Shown: piece after piece, positions 1 to 7,018 of the stretch
How positions within the stretch are numbered: position 1 is the stretch's first letter
Layout: each line of letters begins with the position of its first letter
Origin: Palsa-872 sp036495195
GTDB lineage: Bacteria; Chloroflexota; Dormibacteria; Dormibacterales; Dormibacteraceae
Length of the DNA stretch: 13,296 nucleotides
NCBI GenBank assembly: GCA_036495195.1
Contig: DASXNH010000012.1
Coordinates: 1-13,296, forward strand
Reading direction: 5' to 3'
The notes under the pieces: model-generated
What the model saw: the letters and a program-made list of their open reading frames with translations, nothing else
What the model was told of the DNA's origin: nothing
The model's database searches: none
Program-made: the position numbers and the translations under genes

Positions 1-1257
1 CCGCAGGAGGATGAAGGACAGGCACTGCATGGCGTACGAGATGACGGCCGCGAACACCGCCATGTTCAAGAGGGCGCCGACGACCTGGGCTGGAACATCG
101 CCTTTCTGCAATCCCACCTGGTACATGACGATGGCCAGCACGAGGCCGACCGCGCCGCCCGCGATCAGCGCGACGTGCGGAGTCTTGAGGGTTGGATGGG
201 TGATGGACAGGAAGTGCGGAAAATATCCGGCCCGCGACAGGGAGTACGTGTTCCGCCCGTAGGCATAGATGATCGTGAAGAAGCTGGCGAGCAGCCCCAT
301 CAGGCCGATCAGCGCCAGGATGGCGGCTCCGGCGTTGTCGCCGAACACGGCCTTGAACCCATCGAAGAGCGGCGTGGTCGAAGAGCCGAGGGCGAGCGAG
401 CCGCCGCCGACGGCGGGGTTGAGAACGAGGATTAGCGCGCCGGTGAAGACCAGCGTCGTCAGGCCCCAGATGGTGGCTCGAGGGATGTCCTTCTTGGGGT
501 CGTGGGACTCCTCAGCCGCCAACGGCAGCTCCTCGATCGCCAGGAAGAACCAGATCGCGAAGGGTATCGAGGCGAAGATGCCGACGATGCCGTGCGGCAG
601 GAAGGTGGTCCATCCCTTGTCCGGAGGGATGTTGAAGAGGAGGTTGAAGTTGAGCTTCCCGGAGAAGATCACCGAGAGGGCGAAGAACGCGAGGATCCCC
701 AGCGCGATGACATTGATGGCCACCGTGAAGCGCATCGTCGCCACGATGCCGCGGATGTTGATCGCGACGAAGACGACGTAGAAGATGATGAACCAGGTGA
801 CGGCGCTGTTCCACCACGGGTCGCCCGTGACCTTGAACAGCGAAACCACGATGGCCTGCATCAAGAGGCCCATGGCGCCGACCACCACCGCCGGCGTGAT
901 GACGTACTCCATGTTCTCGGCCAGCCCGGTGATGAACCCGCCCCATGGACCCATGGCAGACCGTGCGAATGAATACGCGCCGCCCGTGTGCGGGAGGGCC
1001 GGTGACATCTCGGCGATGCTGAAACACAGGCCGTAGTACATGACCATGATGAATCCGGTGGCGATCAGCAGGCCCCCGAACCCGCCGGTGCCCAGGCCCA
1101 GGTTCCAGCCGTAGAAGTCTCCCGAGATGACGGCCGCCACGCCCAGCGACCAGAGCGACCAGAAGGCGGCGTGCCGCTTCAGGCCTCGCTTCGCGAAATA
1201 CCCCTCTCCAGCCTCCTGATAAGCAACCGACCCGACTTTGCGTCGTTCATCAGCCAA
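1..1257 (-). CDS. eat: Ethanolamine-type APC amine permease (3' end cut by window edge)
   Basis: Inner-membrane amine importer of the APC superfamily. I translated 419 codons with no stop; the gene runs off the left edge, so the C-terminus is missing (I expect a few dozen residues from the family's usual length). Signature stretches of the ethanolamine permease family are visible: SGDFYGWNLGLGTGGFGG at about residues 46-63, IAEMSPALPHTGGAYSFARS at 81-100, WGGFITGLAENMEYV at 105-119, and an IEELPLAAEES motif near 241-251 after a hydrophobic helix. About ten hydrophobic segments are visible. The start is a TTG preceded eight bases upstream by AAAGGGGG, a strong ribosome site; no in-frame ATG lies nearby. 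It is divergent from the GntR gene and has its own promoter with an operator copy just downstream of it. Known: the family moves ethanolamine and related small amines by a secondary mechanism. Inferred: it imports the operon's amine substrate, which need not be ethanolamine itself. Confidence 0.88.
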   Translation of the reverse strand, partial: MADERRKVGSVAYQEAGEGYFAKRGLKRHAAFWSLWSLGVAAVISGDFYGWNLGLGTGGFGGLLIATGFIMVMYYGLCFSIAEMSPALPHTGGAYSFARSAMGPWGGFITGLAENMEYVITPAVVVGAMGLLMQAIVVSLFKVTGDPWWNSAVTWFIIFYVVFVAINIRGIVATMRFTVAINVIALGILAFFALSVIFSGKLNFNLLFNIPPDKGWTTFLPHGIVGIFASIPFAIWFFLAIEELPLAAEESHDPKKDIPRATIWGLTTLVFTGALILVLNPAVGGGSLALGSSTTPLFDGFKAVFGDNAGAAILALIGLMGLLASFFTIIYAYGRNTYSLSRAGYFPHFLSITHPTLKTPHVALIAGGAVGLVLAIVMYQVGLQKGDVPAQVVGALLNMAVFAAVISYAMQCLSFILLR

Positions 1258-1304
1258 GGCAAGTTCCCCCTTTCCGAGTCGCCGATGGCGTGCCCAGCTG
1301 TCCG

Positions 1305-1318
1305 AAGTTGTCTGACCG
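1305..1318. promoter_or_regulatory. Candidate GntR operator O1 (permease side)
   Basis: The 12-base string AAGTTGTCTGAC (1305-1316) is an exact copy of a string at 1447-1458. Its core GTCTGAC (1310-1316) is symmetric and fits the GTNNNAC pattern bound by many GntR-family repressors; the outer bases of the right arm are degenerate here (CG instead of AA). The centre at 1313 lies about 15 bases downstream of the predicted permease transcription start, a position suited to blocking transcription. Confidence 0.55.
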
Positions 1319-1334
1319 CCGGTCGCTTGCCGGT

Positions 1335-1363
1335 ATGCTAAGCGAGCGCTCGGGGCAAGTCAA
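1335..1363 (-). promoter_or_regulatory. Predicted sigma-70-type promoter of the permease
   Basis: On the minus strand a -35 element TTGACT (1363-1358) is followed by exactly 17 bases and a -10 element TAGCAT (1340-1335), which matches four of six consensus bases including the key first two and last two. The predicted start of transcription is near 1328, giving a leader of about 70 bases before the TTG start. A perfect 10-base palindrome, CGAGCGCTCG (1343-1352), lies within the spacer. Seen by eye; not tested. Confidence 0.55.
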
Positions 1364-1422
1364 GATGGGTTCTTTGCCCGTCAATTGGCCATCAAGCCGG
1401 GCAGGCGCCTTGCCGGAAGCAG

Positions 1423-1430
1423 GACAAATA
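1423..1430 (+). promoter_or_regulatory. Possible operator half-site
   Basis: GACAAATA at 1423-1430 repeats exactly the right half of operator O2 and its flank (GACAAATA at 1456-1463). The two copies are 33 bases apart, about three helical turns, so they would lie on the same face of the DNA. It sits just upstream of the -35 element of the operon promoter. It may be an auxiliary contact for the GntR protein, or chance. Confidence 0.25.
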
Positions 1431-1436
1431 TTCGAC

Positions 1437-1465
1437 TTGACGGGGTAAGTTGTCTGACAAATACT
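1437..1465 (+). promoter_or_regulatory. Predicted promoter of the eight-gene operon
   Basis: A -35 element TTGACG (1437-1442), a 17-base spacer and a -10-like element AATACT (1460-1465; four of six consensus bases) lie just before the GntR gene. Transcription would start near 1472, only a few bases before the ATG at 1476, and no Shine-Dalgarno sequence precedes that ATG. This fits a leaderless or nearly leaderless mRNA. The palindromic operator O2 fills the end of the spacer and touches the -10, so a bound repressor would block polymerase. Confidence 0.5.
1450..1460. promoter_or_regulatory. Candidate GntR operator O2 (operon side)
   Basis: TTGTCTGACAA is a perfect inverted repeat (TTGTC-T-GACAA, centre 1455) and matches the TNGTNNNACNA pattern known for GntR-family operators. 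It lies between the -35 and -10 of the operon promoter. A 12-base direct copy of its left part occurs at 1305-1316 near the permease promoter, 142 bases away centre to centre. Repetition of the same motif at both divergent promoters is the main support for calling it a regulator site. Confidence 0.62.
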
Positions 1466-1475
1466 ACGAGTTACG

Positions 1476-2243
1476 ATGCCTAGTCGCGGCCGGCCTGTGA
1501 AAGCTCGCACCGGGCCGCGCAGCGTCTCCGTGCGCAACGAGCTCACCGATCGGATCGACCGAGGGGTGCTGGCTGCCGGCACCCGTCTGCCCTCCGAGCC
1601 CGCGCTCGCGACGGAGCTCGGCGTGTCCCGCGCCACGCTCCGCGAAGCGCTGCGGACCCTGGAGGGTGAGGGCCTCGTGCGCAGGATGTGGGGCTCGGGC
1701 ACATATGTGGCGCAGGGGCCGCGCGTGGCCAACAGCCTTGACGTGAATTTCGGGGTGACCGACGCCATCCGGGCAGCCGGCATGGAGGCGGGGACGGAAC
1801 AGGGGCGCTACTGGTTCGAGCCGGCCTCGGCGGCCGAAGCCGGCCAGCTGAACCTGGAGCCGGGCCAGGACGTGCTGGTGGTGGAGCGCGTCCGGACCGC
1901 GGACGGCAAACCGGTCGTCCTGTCTCGCGACATCCTCCCCGCTCGCTTCGTGGCAGACCGTCCAGGGCTCGCGGACCAGATGCTGCTGCGTTCGATATAT
2001 GAGGTCCTGGAGCGCGACCTTGGGATCGCGATCCATCACGGCGTCGCCACCTTTCGACCGGTCCGAGCCGATGTGACAGTGGCTCGCCAGCTGGACATTC
2101 CTCGCGGAGAGCTCCTCCTTGCCATCTGGCAGGTGGACTACGACGAGAACGACGTTGCGATCGTTTCATCGCATGAATATCACCTCGCCGATGCATTCGA
2201 TTTCACGGTGCACCGGCGCGGTCCTGGAAGGAGAGTGCAGTGA
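1476..2243 (+). CDS. GntR-family repressor with UTRA ligand domain (HutC type)
   Basis: Transcription regulator of 255 residues, the usual HutC-subfamily length. Residues about 16-80 form the winged helix: RNELTDRIDRGVLAAGTRLPSE leads into the recognition helix region LGVSRATLREALRTLEGEGLV and the wing WGSGTYVA. Residues about 95-245 resemble a UTRA domain, with the typical ALERVR-like segment (VLVVERVRTADGKPVVLSRDILP) and the closing SHEYHLADAFDFTVHRR. UTRA domains bind small effectors such as sugars, amines or amino acids and release the repressor. First gene of the operon and divergent from the permease, with matching operators at both promoters, so autoregulation and control of permease and operon are likely. 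The ATG at 1476 lacks a ribosome site and fits a leaderless start. The effector is probably the pathway substrate or an intermediate; it cannot be named from sequence. Confidence 0.93.
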   Translation: MPSRGRPVKARTGPRSVSVRNELTDRIDRGVLAAGTRLPSEPALATELGVSRATLREALRTLEGEGLVRRMWGSGTYVAQGPRVANSLDVNFGVTDAIRAAGMEAGTEQGRYWFEPASAAEAGQLNLEPGQDVLVVERVRTADGKPVVLSRDILPARFVADRPGLADQMLLRSIYEVLERDLGIAIHHGVATFRPVRADVTVARQLDIPRGELLLAIWQVDYDENDVAIVSSHEYHLADAFDFTVHRRGPGRRVQ

Positions 2244-3082
2244 GCTCACAGGTTGGCAAATCGATGCGGCTGAAGCGCGTGATCGATCAGGCGGGAGTCT
2301 CGGTGATCTGCGCCCTGGATCACGGAATGACATCTCCCACGTTTCTCGAGCCGCTCGCTGACATTGCGACCCGGACCGCGGAGGCCGTGGCAGGCGGCGC
2401 GAACGTGATCATGATGTCGAAGGGCATGATCCGGATCGCCGAGCCCGCCTTCTCGCCCACCACATCGCTTGCCCTTTTGCTGTCGGCTTCGGCCAACCCG
2501 GAGCAGGGCCAGCCGCAGGTGATCCAAATCGCGGAGGTGGAGGAGGCCGCACGGCTCGGCGCGGATGCGGTCGTGCTCTTCACCGCGCTGGCGGGTGAGA
2601 CGGAGGCCGGCATGATCCGCACCCTGGCGGGCGTCGGCAGGGAGTGCGCGGTGCTCGGAATTCCGTTCATCGCCGAAGCCGAGTTTCCGACCACGTACGC
2701 CTCGGTGAAGGATCTGAGAGACCAGTACGGATTCGAATACCTTCGCCGCAACGTGAGGCTGTGTGGGGAGCTCGGCGCCGACATCATCAAGACCAACTGG
2801 CCGGGCGACCAGGAGTCGTTCGGCAAGCTGGTGCAGGCCGCCAACGGCCTTCCCGTGGTGCTGGCCGGTGGGTCGCGCCTGGAGGACGACGAGCTGCTTT
2901 TGCGCATGGAGCACGCGATGGCCGCCGGCGCGATCGGCTGCTCGGTGGGTCGGAACATCTTTATGCACAAGTCGCCCGAAGCCATCACCCGCGCGCTGTC
3001 TCGGGTCATCAGGGAGCGCTGGAAAGCAGACAAGGCGCTGGCGGCGCTGCACAAAGAGCTCGGCGCCGGAGCCGTGCGATGA
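2240..3082 (+). CDS. Class I (Schiff-base) aldolase, LsrF/DhnA/LacD-like
   Basis: Cytoplasmic TIM-barrel aldolase of 280 residues. Visible family features are CALDHGM at 24-30 (first strand), the predicted Schiff-base lysine K184 in ADIIKTNWPGD, the phosphate-binding segment VVLAGGSR at 207-213, and GAIGCSVGRNIF at 230-241, the second phosphate loop. Members of this superfamily include DhnA fructose-bisphosphate aldolase, LacD tagatose-bisphosphate aldolase, LsrF, and the archaeal ADH synthase, so the reaction (retro-aldol, transaldol or thiolysis on a phosphorylated keto compound) cannot be fixed from sequence. The start is GTG, overlapping the regulator stop by four bases (GTGA), with AAGGAGAG just upstream at 2228-2235; this is better supported than the ATG at 2264. 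Together with the dehydrogenase and kinase that follow it resembles the closing steps of a polyol or sugar pathway: oxidise, phosphorylate, cleave. Confidence 0.86.
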   Translation: MSSQVGKSMRLKRVIDQAGVSVICALDHGMTSPTFLEPLADIATRTAEAVAGGANVIMMSKGMIRIAEPAFSPTTSLALLLSASANPEQGQPQVIQIAEVEEAARLGADAVVLFTALAGETEAGMIRTLAGVGRECAVLGIPFIAEAEFPTTYASVKDLRDQYGFEYLRRNVRLCGELGADIIKTNWPGDQESFGKLVQAANGLPVVLAGGSRLEDDELLLRMEHAMAAGAIGCSVGRNIFMHKSPEAITRALSRVIRERWKADKALAALHKELGAGAVR

Positions 3083-4131
3083 GAGCCGCGTTCATGACCG
3101 CGGTCGATGCGGTCGAGATCCGCAGGACCGCCGAACCCGAGGTCGACCCCGAGGGGGCGCTGCTGAAGGTCGAAGCCTGCGGGATCTGCGGCACCGACGC
3201 TCGCACGTTCTTCAACGGCGATCCCAAGGCGCCCGCACCGTGGATCCTCGGCCATGAGCCGGTCGGCGTCCTCGTCGAGGTCGGGCCGCGCGCGGAACTG
3301 CCGCCCGGGGTGAAGAAGGGCGATCGCGTCTTCCTCGGTTCGATCCTGACCTGCGGGCGCTGCCACTGGTGCATGGACGGCTTCCAGAACCTGTGCGACC
3401 AGCACCTCCTGTATGGCTATGACCCATACCCCGGCGCGTACGCGGACTACGCCTCGGTGCCGCCGATCGCCATGAAGAACCTCATCCCACTTCCCGCGGA
3501 TCTTCCATCCGATCTCGCGACCGTCGCCGACCCTTTCGCCTGCGCCCTCAACGGCGTGGAGGTGCTCGACATCCGCGTCGGCGATACCGTCCTGATCATC
3601 GGCTCCGGTCCGATCGGCTGCTGGCAGGCGGTCATGGCGCGTGACTGCGGCGCCGGCAAGGTCTTCCTCACCGACGTCAACCGGCAGCGCCTCGACATCG
3701 CGCTCGGCGCGGTCGGCGGCTTCGTCGACGACGCCTGGGTCGCCGGTGACGACGGCGGCGTGGCGCAGGCGCTGGAGCACACCGGCGGCAGGGGACCGGA
3801 GCGGATCATCGTCGCCGCGCCGTCCAAGCAGGCCCAACAAGCGGCGCTCGAGATCGCCGCCAAGCGGGCGCGAATCGTGTACTTTGCCGGCCTCCCGAAG
3901 CACGACCCGGTCGCCCATCTCGACATGAACCAGCTCCACTACAAGGAGCTCGCGATCCTCGGAGCCTATGGCGCCACCCACCGGCAGTACAGGCTCACGA
4001 TGGATTACCTGAACCGCCGCCGGAACGAGTTGGCGGCCGTCGTCACCCACAGGTTCCCGCTGGAAAGGATCGGCGAGGCGTTCGAGACCATCCGATCAGG
4101 CTCGGGCCTGAAGATGGTCGTCATTCCTTGA
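3079..4131 (+). CDS. Zn-dependent MDR alcohol/polyol dehydrogenase
   Basis: Medium-chain dehydrogenase of 350 residues, normal for sorbitol or threonine dehydrogenase relatives. Catalytic-zinc ligands are seen as C34/C37 in ACGICGTD and H59-E60 in LGHEPVG. The structural zinc lobe has four cysteines (C92, C95, C98, C106) in CGRCHWCMDGFQNLC. The cofactor fold shows GSGPIG at 175-180, with an acidic D199 at the end of the second strand (FLTDVNR), which favours NAD over NADP. It likely oxidises a secondary hydroxyl of a polyol, or of a gamma-glutamylated amino alcohol, to a ketone or aldehyde. The ATG overlaps the aldolase stop by four bases (ATGA) and has GGAG at 3068-3071, seven bases upstream. 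The substrate is not predictable beyond an alcohol. Confidence 0.9.
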   Translation: MRAAFMTAVDAVEIRRTAEPEVDPEGALLKVEACGICGTDARTFFNGDPKAPAPWILGHEPVGVLVEVGPRAELPPGVKKGDRVFLGSILTCGRCHWCMDGFQNLCDQHLLYGYDPYPGAYADYASVPPIAMKNLIPLPADLPSDLATVADPFACALNGVEVLDIRVGDTVLIIGSGPIGCWQAVMARDCGAGKVFLTDVNRQRLDIALGAVGGFVDDAWVAGDDGGVAQALEHTGGRGPERIIVAAPSKQAQQAALEIAAKRARIVYFAGLPKHDPVAHLDMNQLHYKELAILGAYGATHRQYRLTMDYLNRRRNELAAVVTHRFPLERIGEAFETIRSGSGLKMVVIP

Positions 4132-4160
4132 CAGGAGGCAGCACCCTCAGGGGGCCATAT

Positions 4161-5669
4161 GTGATCGGCTGCGACGTTGGCAGCCAGGGCACGAACACCG
4201 CCCTGTATTCGGTCGACGGGAAGCTGGTGGCGTCGGCCTACGAGGGCTACGACGTGTCGTATCCCCAGCCCGGTTGGGCGGAGCAGGACCCGCAGGCGTG
4301 GACGCACGCGCTGCATTCCACCATCGCGCGAGTCCTCGAGAAGGTGCCGGAAGGACCATCCGCGGTCAAAGCCCTGTCGTTCGGCTCCCAGCTCGACGGG
4401 ATGGTGGCGTGCGACGCGAAGGGCCAGCCGCTGCGTGCAGCAATGATCTGGATGGACCGTCGCGCCGAATCGCAGGCAGCCGCCCTTGCCACGCGGGTGT
4501 CGCGACAGGACTTCTATCACCACGTCGGCGCGAACCTTGACTCGTCGCACGCGGTCTTCAAGGCCCTGTGGATTCGCGACGAGGAGCCTGAAGTTTTCGC
4601 CAGGTCCGCCAAGCTCATGTCACCCGGCTCCTACGTGCTGTTCGAAGCCTGCGGCATTGTCGCGGTCGACTACTCCAACGCCTCGTCGCTTGCGCTCCTC
4701 GATCCGCGCACGCGATCGTGGTCGCAGCCCATCCTTGACGCCGCCGGCATCAAATCCGCGATGCTGCCCGACCTCGTGGCGGGCACTCAGCCCGCCGGCC
4801 ACGTCACCGCGTCGTTCGCGGCCGCAACCGGCCTGTCGCCTGACACGGTGGTGGTGGCGGGGTGCGGTGACGAGATGGCGGCCACGCTTGGCGCCGGGGT
4901 TTTCGCGCCGGGAGAGGTGTGCGATGTCGTCGGCACGGCCGAGCCGGTTTGCGCTGTTTCCGCCGGACCGCGAGAGGACCCCACGATGCTTGTCGAGTGC
5001 CACCCTCATGCCGATCCTGACACCTGGTTGCTCGAGAATCCCGGCTTTGTATCGGGCGGCAACCTGAGATGGTGGCGCGATCAGTTCTGCCCCGAGGAGC
5101 GGGCGGCCGAGGCGCGTGGCGAGGGCGACGCGTATGACGCGCTGACCGGGCACGCCGCCGATGTCGACGCCGGAGCCGAAGGCCTCGTCTTCCTGCCATG
5201 CATGCAAGGCGCGATGGCGCCGGAATGGAATGGCGCAGCGCGAGGCGTCTTCTACGGCCTGAGCCTCGCCCATACTCGGGCGCACCTGACGCGCGCCGTG
5301 CTCGAAGGCAGCGCATTCGCATTGCGCGACATCCTCGAAGCGATGCGGAACGCGGGGCTCGAGGTGCGGCGCCTCACGATCGTCGGCGGCGGCGCCAAAG
5401 GTGCGCTGTGGCGGCAGATCAAGGCTGACGTGACAGGCCTTCCCGTGCGCGTGCCGGTGAGTGTGGAAACCACGGCTACCGGCGCGGCCATGCTCGCGGC
5501 AGTCGGCGCGGGACTATATGAGAATGTGGCAAGCGCCGCCGCCGCATTCGTCGCCTACCGCCCGGACGAGCATCAACCCGATCTCGAGCGACGCGAGATC
5601 TATAACGAGGCGTACGGTCGATACCAGGATGTCTATTACGCCCTCAAGCCGGTGTTCGAGCGGGCCTGA
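4161..5669 (+). CDS. FGGY-family carbohydrate kinase (xylulokinase-like)
   Basis: ATP-dependent kinase of about 502 residues, typical for FGGY. The first phosphate motif IGCDVGSQGTNTALYS is at the very N-terminus; IWMDRRAE (96-103) matches the sugar-contact region; the presumed catalytic base is D237 in VVAGCGDEMAATLGAG; the C-terminal actin-like domain has the adenosine motif TIVGGGAKGALWRQIKADVTGLPV (406-429). Known: FGGY kinases phosphorylate ketoses, polyols and related compounds, such as xylulose, ribulose, glycerol and AI-2. Start choice: GTG at 4161 has CAGGGGG six bases upstream; an in-frame TTG at 4128 would give a four-base overlap with the dehydrogenase stop like most other junctions here, add 11 residues (TGGSTLRGPYV) and complete the first strand, but lacks a ribosome site. 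Either is possible. Its ketose or keto-amino substrate is unknown; the preceding dehydrogenase and aldolase suggest the phosphorylated product is then cleaved. Confidence 0.88.
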   Translation: MIGCDVGSQGTNTALYSVDGKLVASAYEGYDVSYPQPGWAEQDPQAWTHALHSTIARVLEKVPEGPSAVKALSFGSQLDGMVACDAKGQPLRAAMIWMDRRAESQAAALATRVSRQDFYHHVGANLDSSHAVFKALWIRDEEPEVFARSAKLMSPGSYVLFEACGIVAVDYSNASSLALLDPRTRSWSQPILDAAGIKSAMLPDLVAGTQPAGHVTASFAAATGLSPDTVVVAGCGDEMAATLGAGVFAPGEVCDVVGTAEPVCAVSAGPREDPTMLVECHPHADPDTWLLENPGFVSGGNLRWWRDQFCPEERAAEARGEGDAYDALTGHAADVDAGAEGLVFLPCMQGAMAPEWNGAARGVFYGLSLAHTRAHLTRAVLEGSAFALRDILEAMRNAGLEVRRLTIVGGGAKGALWRQIKADVTGLPVRVPVSVETTATGAAMLAAVGAGLYENVASAAAAFVAYRPDEHQPDLERREIYNEAYGRYQDVYYALKPVFERA

Positions 5670-7018
5670 TGCTTGACACGTCGGTCGCCAGCACTCGGAC
5701 GCGGGTCTTTCCGCTGGAGCTGGATCGCCATTACCCGGTCGTCGTGCGCGGCGAAGGCGTGTGGGTCGAGGACTCGGCGGGCCGGCGATACCTGGACGCG
5801 ATGAGCGGAGGCTCGATGGCTGCGACCCTCGGTCACGGTCGGCGCGACATCATTGCCGCCGCTCGCGATCAAGCGCTGCAACTTTCGTACGTCCACAACG
5901 AGCGCCTGACGAATCCGGCGCGCGAGCGGCTCGCGGCGGAGCTGGCCGAGGTCGCGCCGGCGGGCATGACCCGCGTTCGCTTCACGACAGGCGGCGCCGA
6001 GTCCAACGAGGCTGCCCTGCAGATGGCGCGCAGCTATCACGTCGAGCGGGGCGAGCCTCAGCGCTGGCATGTGATCTCGCCGGCGCAGGCCTACCACGGC
6101 CCGACGATGGCCACCCTATCGCTCACAGGAAGGCCAGGCCTGCAGCGTCCCTTCGGGCCTTACCTGACGACCCACCATCACATTCCGCCGAGCACGTGGC
6201 GTTTCGATCCCACGGGGGAGGCAGCTCTAGATGCCCTCGACCGCGTGCTGGAGGAAGTTGGGCCGGAGAACGTCTCGGCTTATTTCTGCGAGCCGATCAC
6301 CGCCGCGGCGCTCCCCGCCTATTCGCCGCCCGACCTTTTCTGGCGTGGCCTGGCGGAGCGTCGTGAGAAGCATGGGTTCCTCATCCTCTATGACGAGGTG
6401 GTCACGGGCATGGGCCGCACCGGTCACTGGTTCGCGGCCGACCAGCTGCCGCTCGTGCCCGACATCATCGCGACCGCCAAAGGTCTCGGCGCCGGTTACG
6501 CCGCCATCGGCGGAGTGATCTGCAGCGACCACGTCTACCAGGCGTTCGCCAACGGCTCCCGCAAGCTCACGCACGGCCACACGTGGGATGGCGCGCCGGT
6601 GACCTGCGCTGTCGGGCTGCGCGTGATCGAGGTACTCCGAGAAGAAGGGTTGATCGAACGGATGCGAGCAAAGGGACCCCAGTTGCGGGATGAGCTCGCC
6701 GATGCGCTCGCGGACATCCCGCTCGTACACGAGGTGCGAGGGCATGGGTTTCTTCTCGGTGTCGAGTACGTCGACCCGCGTGACGGGAAGTCGTTTCTGC
6801 CACCTGAGCTTGGCACCGCGCGGCGCGTCGACCTGACTGCGATGGACAAGGGGCTCATCGTCTACTCGACGATGCCGACCCGTGACCGGTATGCCGGCGA
6901 CCAGACGCTGTTCGCGCCACCGTTCACGACGACAGACGCCGAGCTGACCCGGATGGTGGAGCGGTTCGCCGAAACCATCCGAACTGTGGCCCGATCGGTC
7001 GAGTCGGAGTTGCGATGA
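5669..7018 (+). CDS. Class III (omega) aminotransferase A
   Basis: PLP-dependent fold-type I enzyme of 449 residues. Visible: SGGSMAATLGHG near 46-57, the PLP-phosphate segment GGAESNEAALQMARSYH (108-124), AYHGPTMATLSLTG (141-154), the pyridine-nitrogen aspartate D242 in LILYDEVVTGMGRTG, and the predicted PLP lysine K271 in IATAKGLGAGYAAIGG. This is the family of omega-amino acid, diamine and amino-alcohol aminotransferases and also of amino-alcohol-phosphate lyases. The ATG overlaps the kinase stop by one base (TGATG). Its first 30 residues align end to end with those of aminotransferase B, which supports both starts. It probably removes or transfers an amino group in the amine branch of the pathway. 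Whether it acts as an aminotransferase, a lyase or an aldehyde-aminating enzyme cannot be decided from sequence. Confidence 0.9.
   Translation: MLDTSVASTRTRVFPLELDRHYPVVVRGEGVWVEDSAGRRYLDAMSGGSMAATLGHGRRDIIAAARDQALQLSYVHNERLTNPARERLAAELAEVAPAGMTRVRFTTGGAESNEAALQMARSYHVERGEPQRWHVISPAQAYHGPTMATLSLTGRPGLQRPFGPYLTTHHHIPPSTWRFDPTGEAALDALDRVLEEVGPENVSAYFCEPITAAALPAYSPPDLFWRGLAERREKHGFLILYDEVVTGMGRTGHWFAADQLPLVPDIIATAKGLGAGYAAIGGVICSDHVYQAFANGSRKLTHGHTWDGAPVTCAVGLRVIEVLREEGLIERMRAKGPQLRDELADALADIPLVHEVRGHGFLLGVEYVDPRDGKSFLPPELGTARRVDLTAMDKGLIVYSTMPTRDRYAGDQTLFAPPFTTTDAELTRMVERFAETIRTVARSVESELR

Noticed and set aside
2320..4050. Long open frame on the minus strand across the aldolase and dehydrogenase genes
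   Set aside because: It is antisense to two proteins with complete family motifs; its translation shows low-complexity Arg/Asp/Gly runs typical of high-GC antisense frames and no recognisable domain.
2240..5669. Reading the aldolase plus FGGY kinase as an AI-2 (lsr) operon
   Set aside because: No Lsr transporter, LsrR-type regulator or LsrG is present; the regulator is GntR/UTRA and the remaining genes are for amines.
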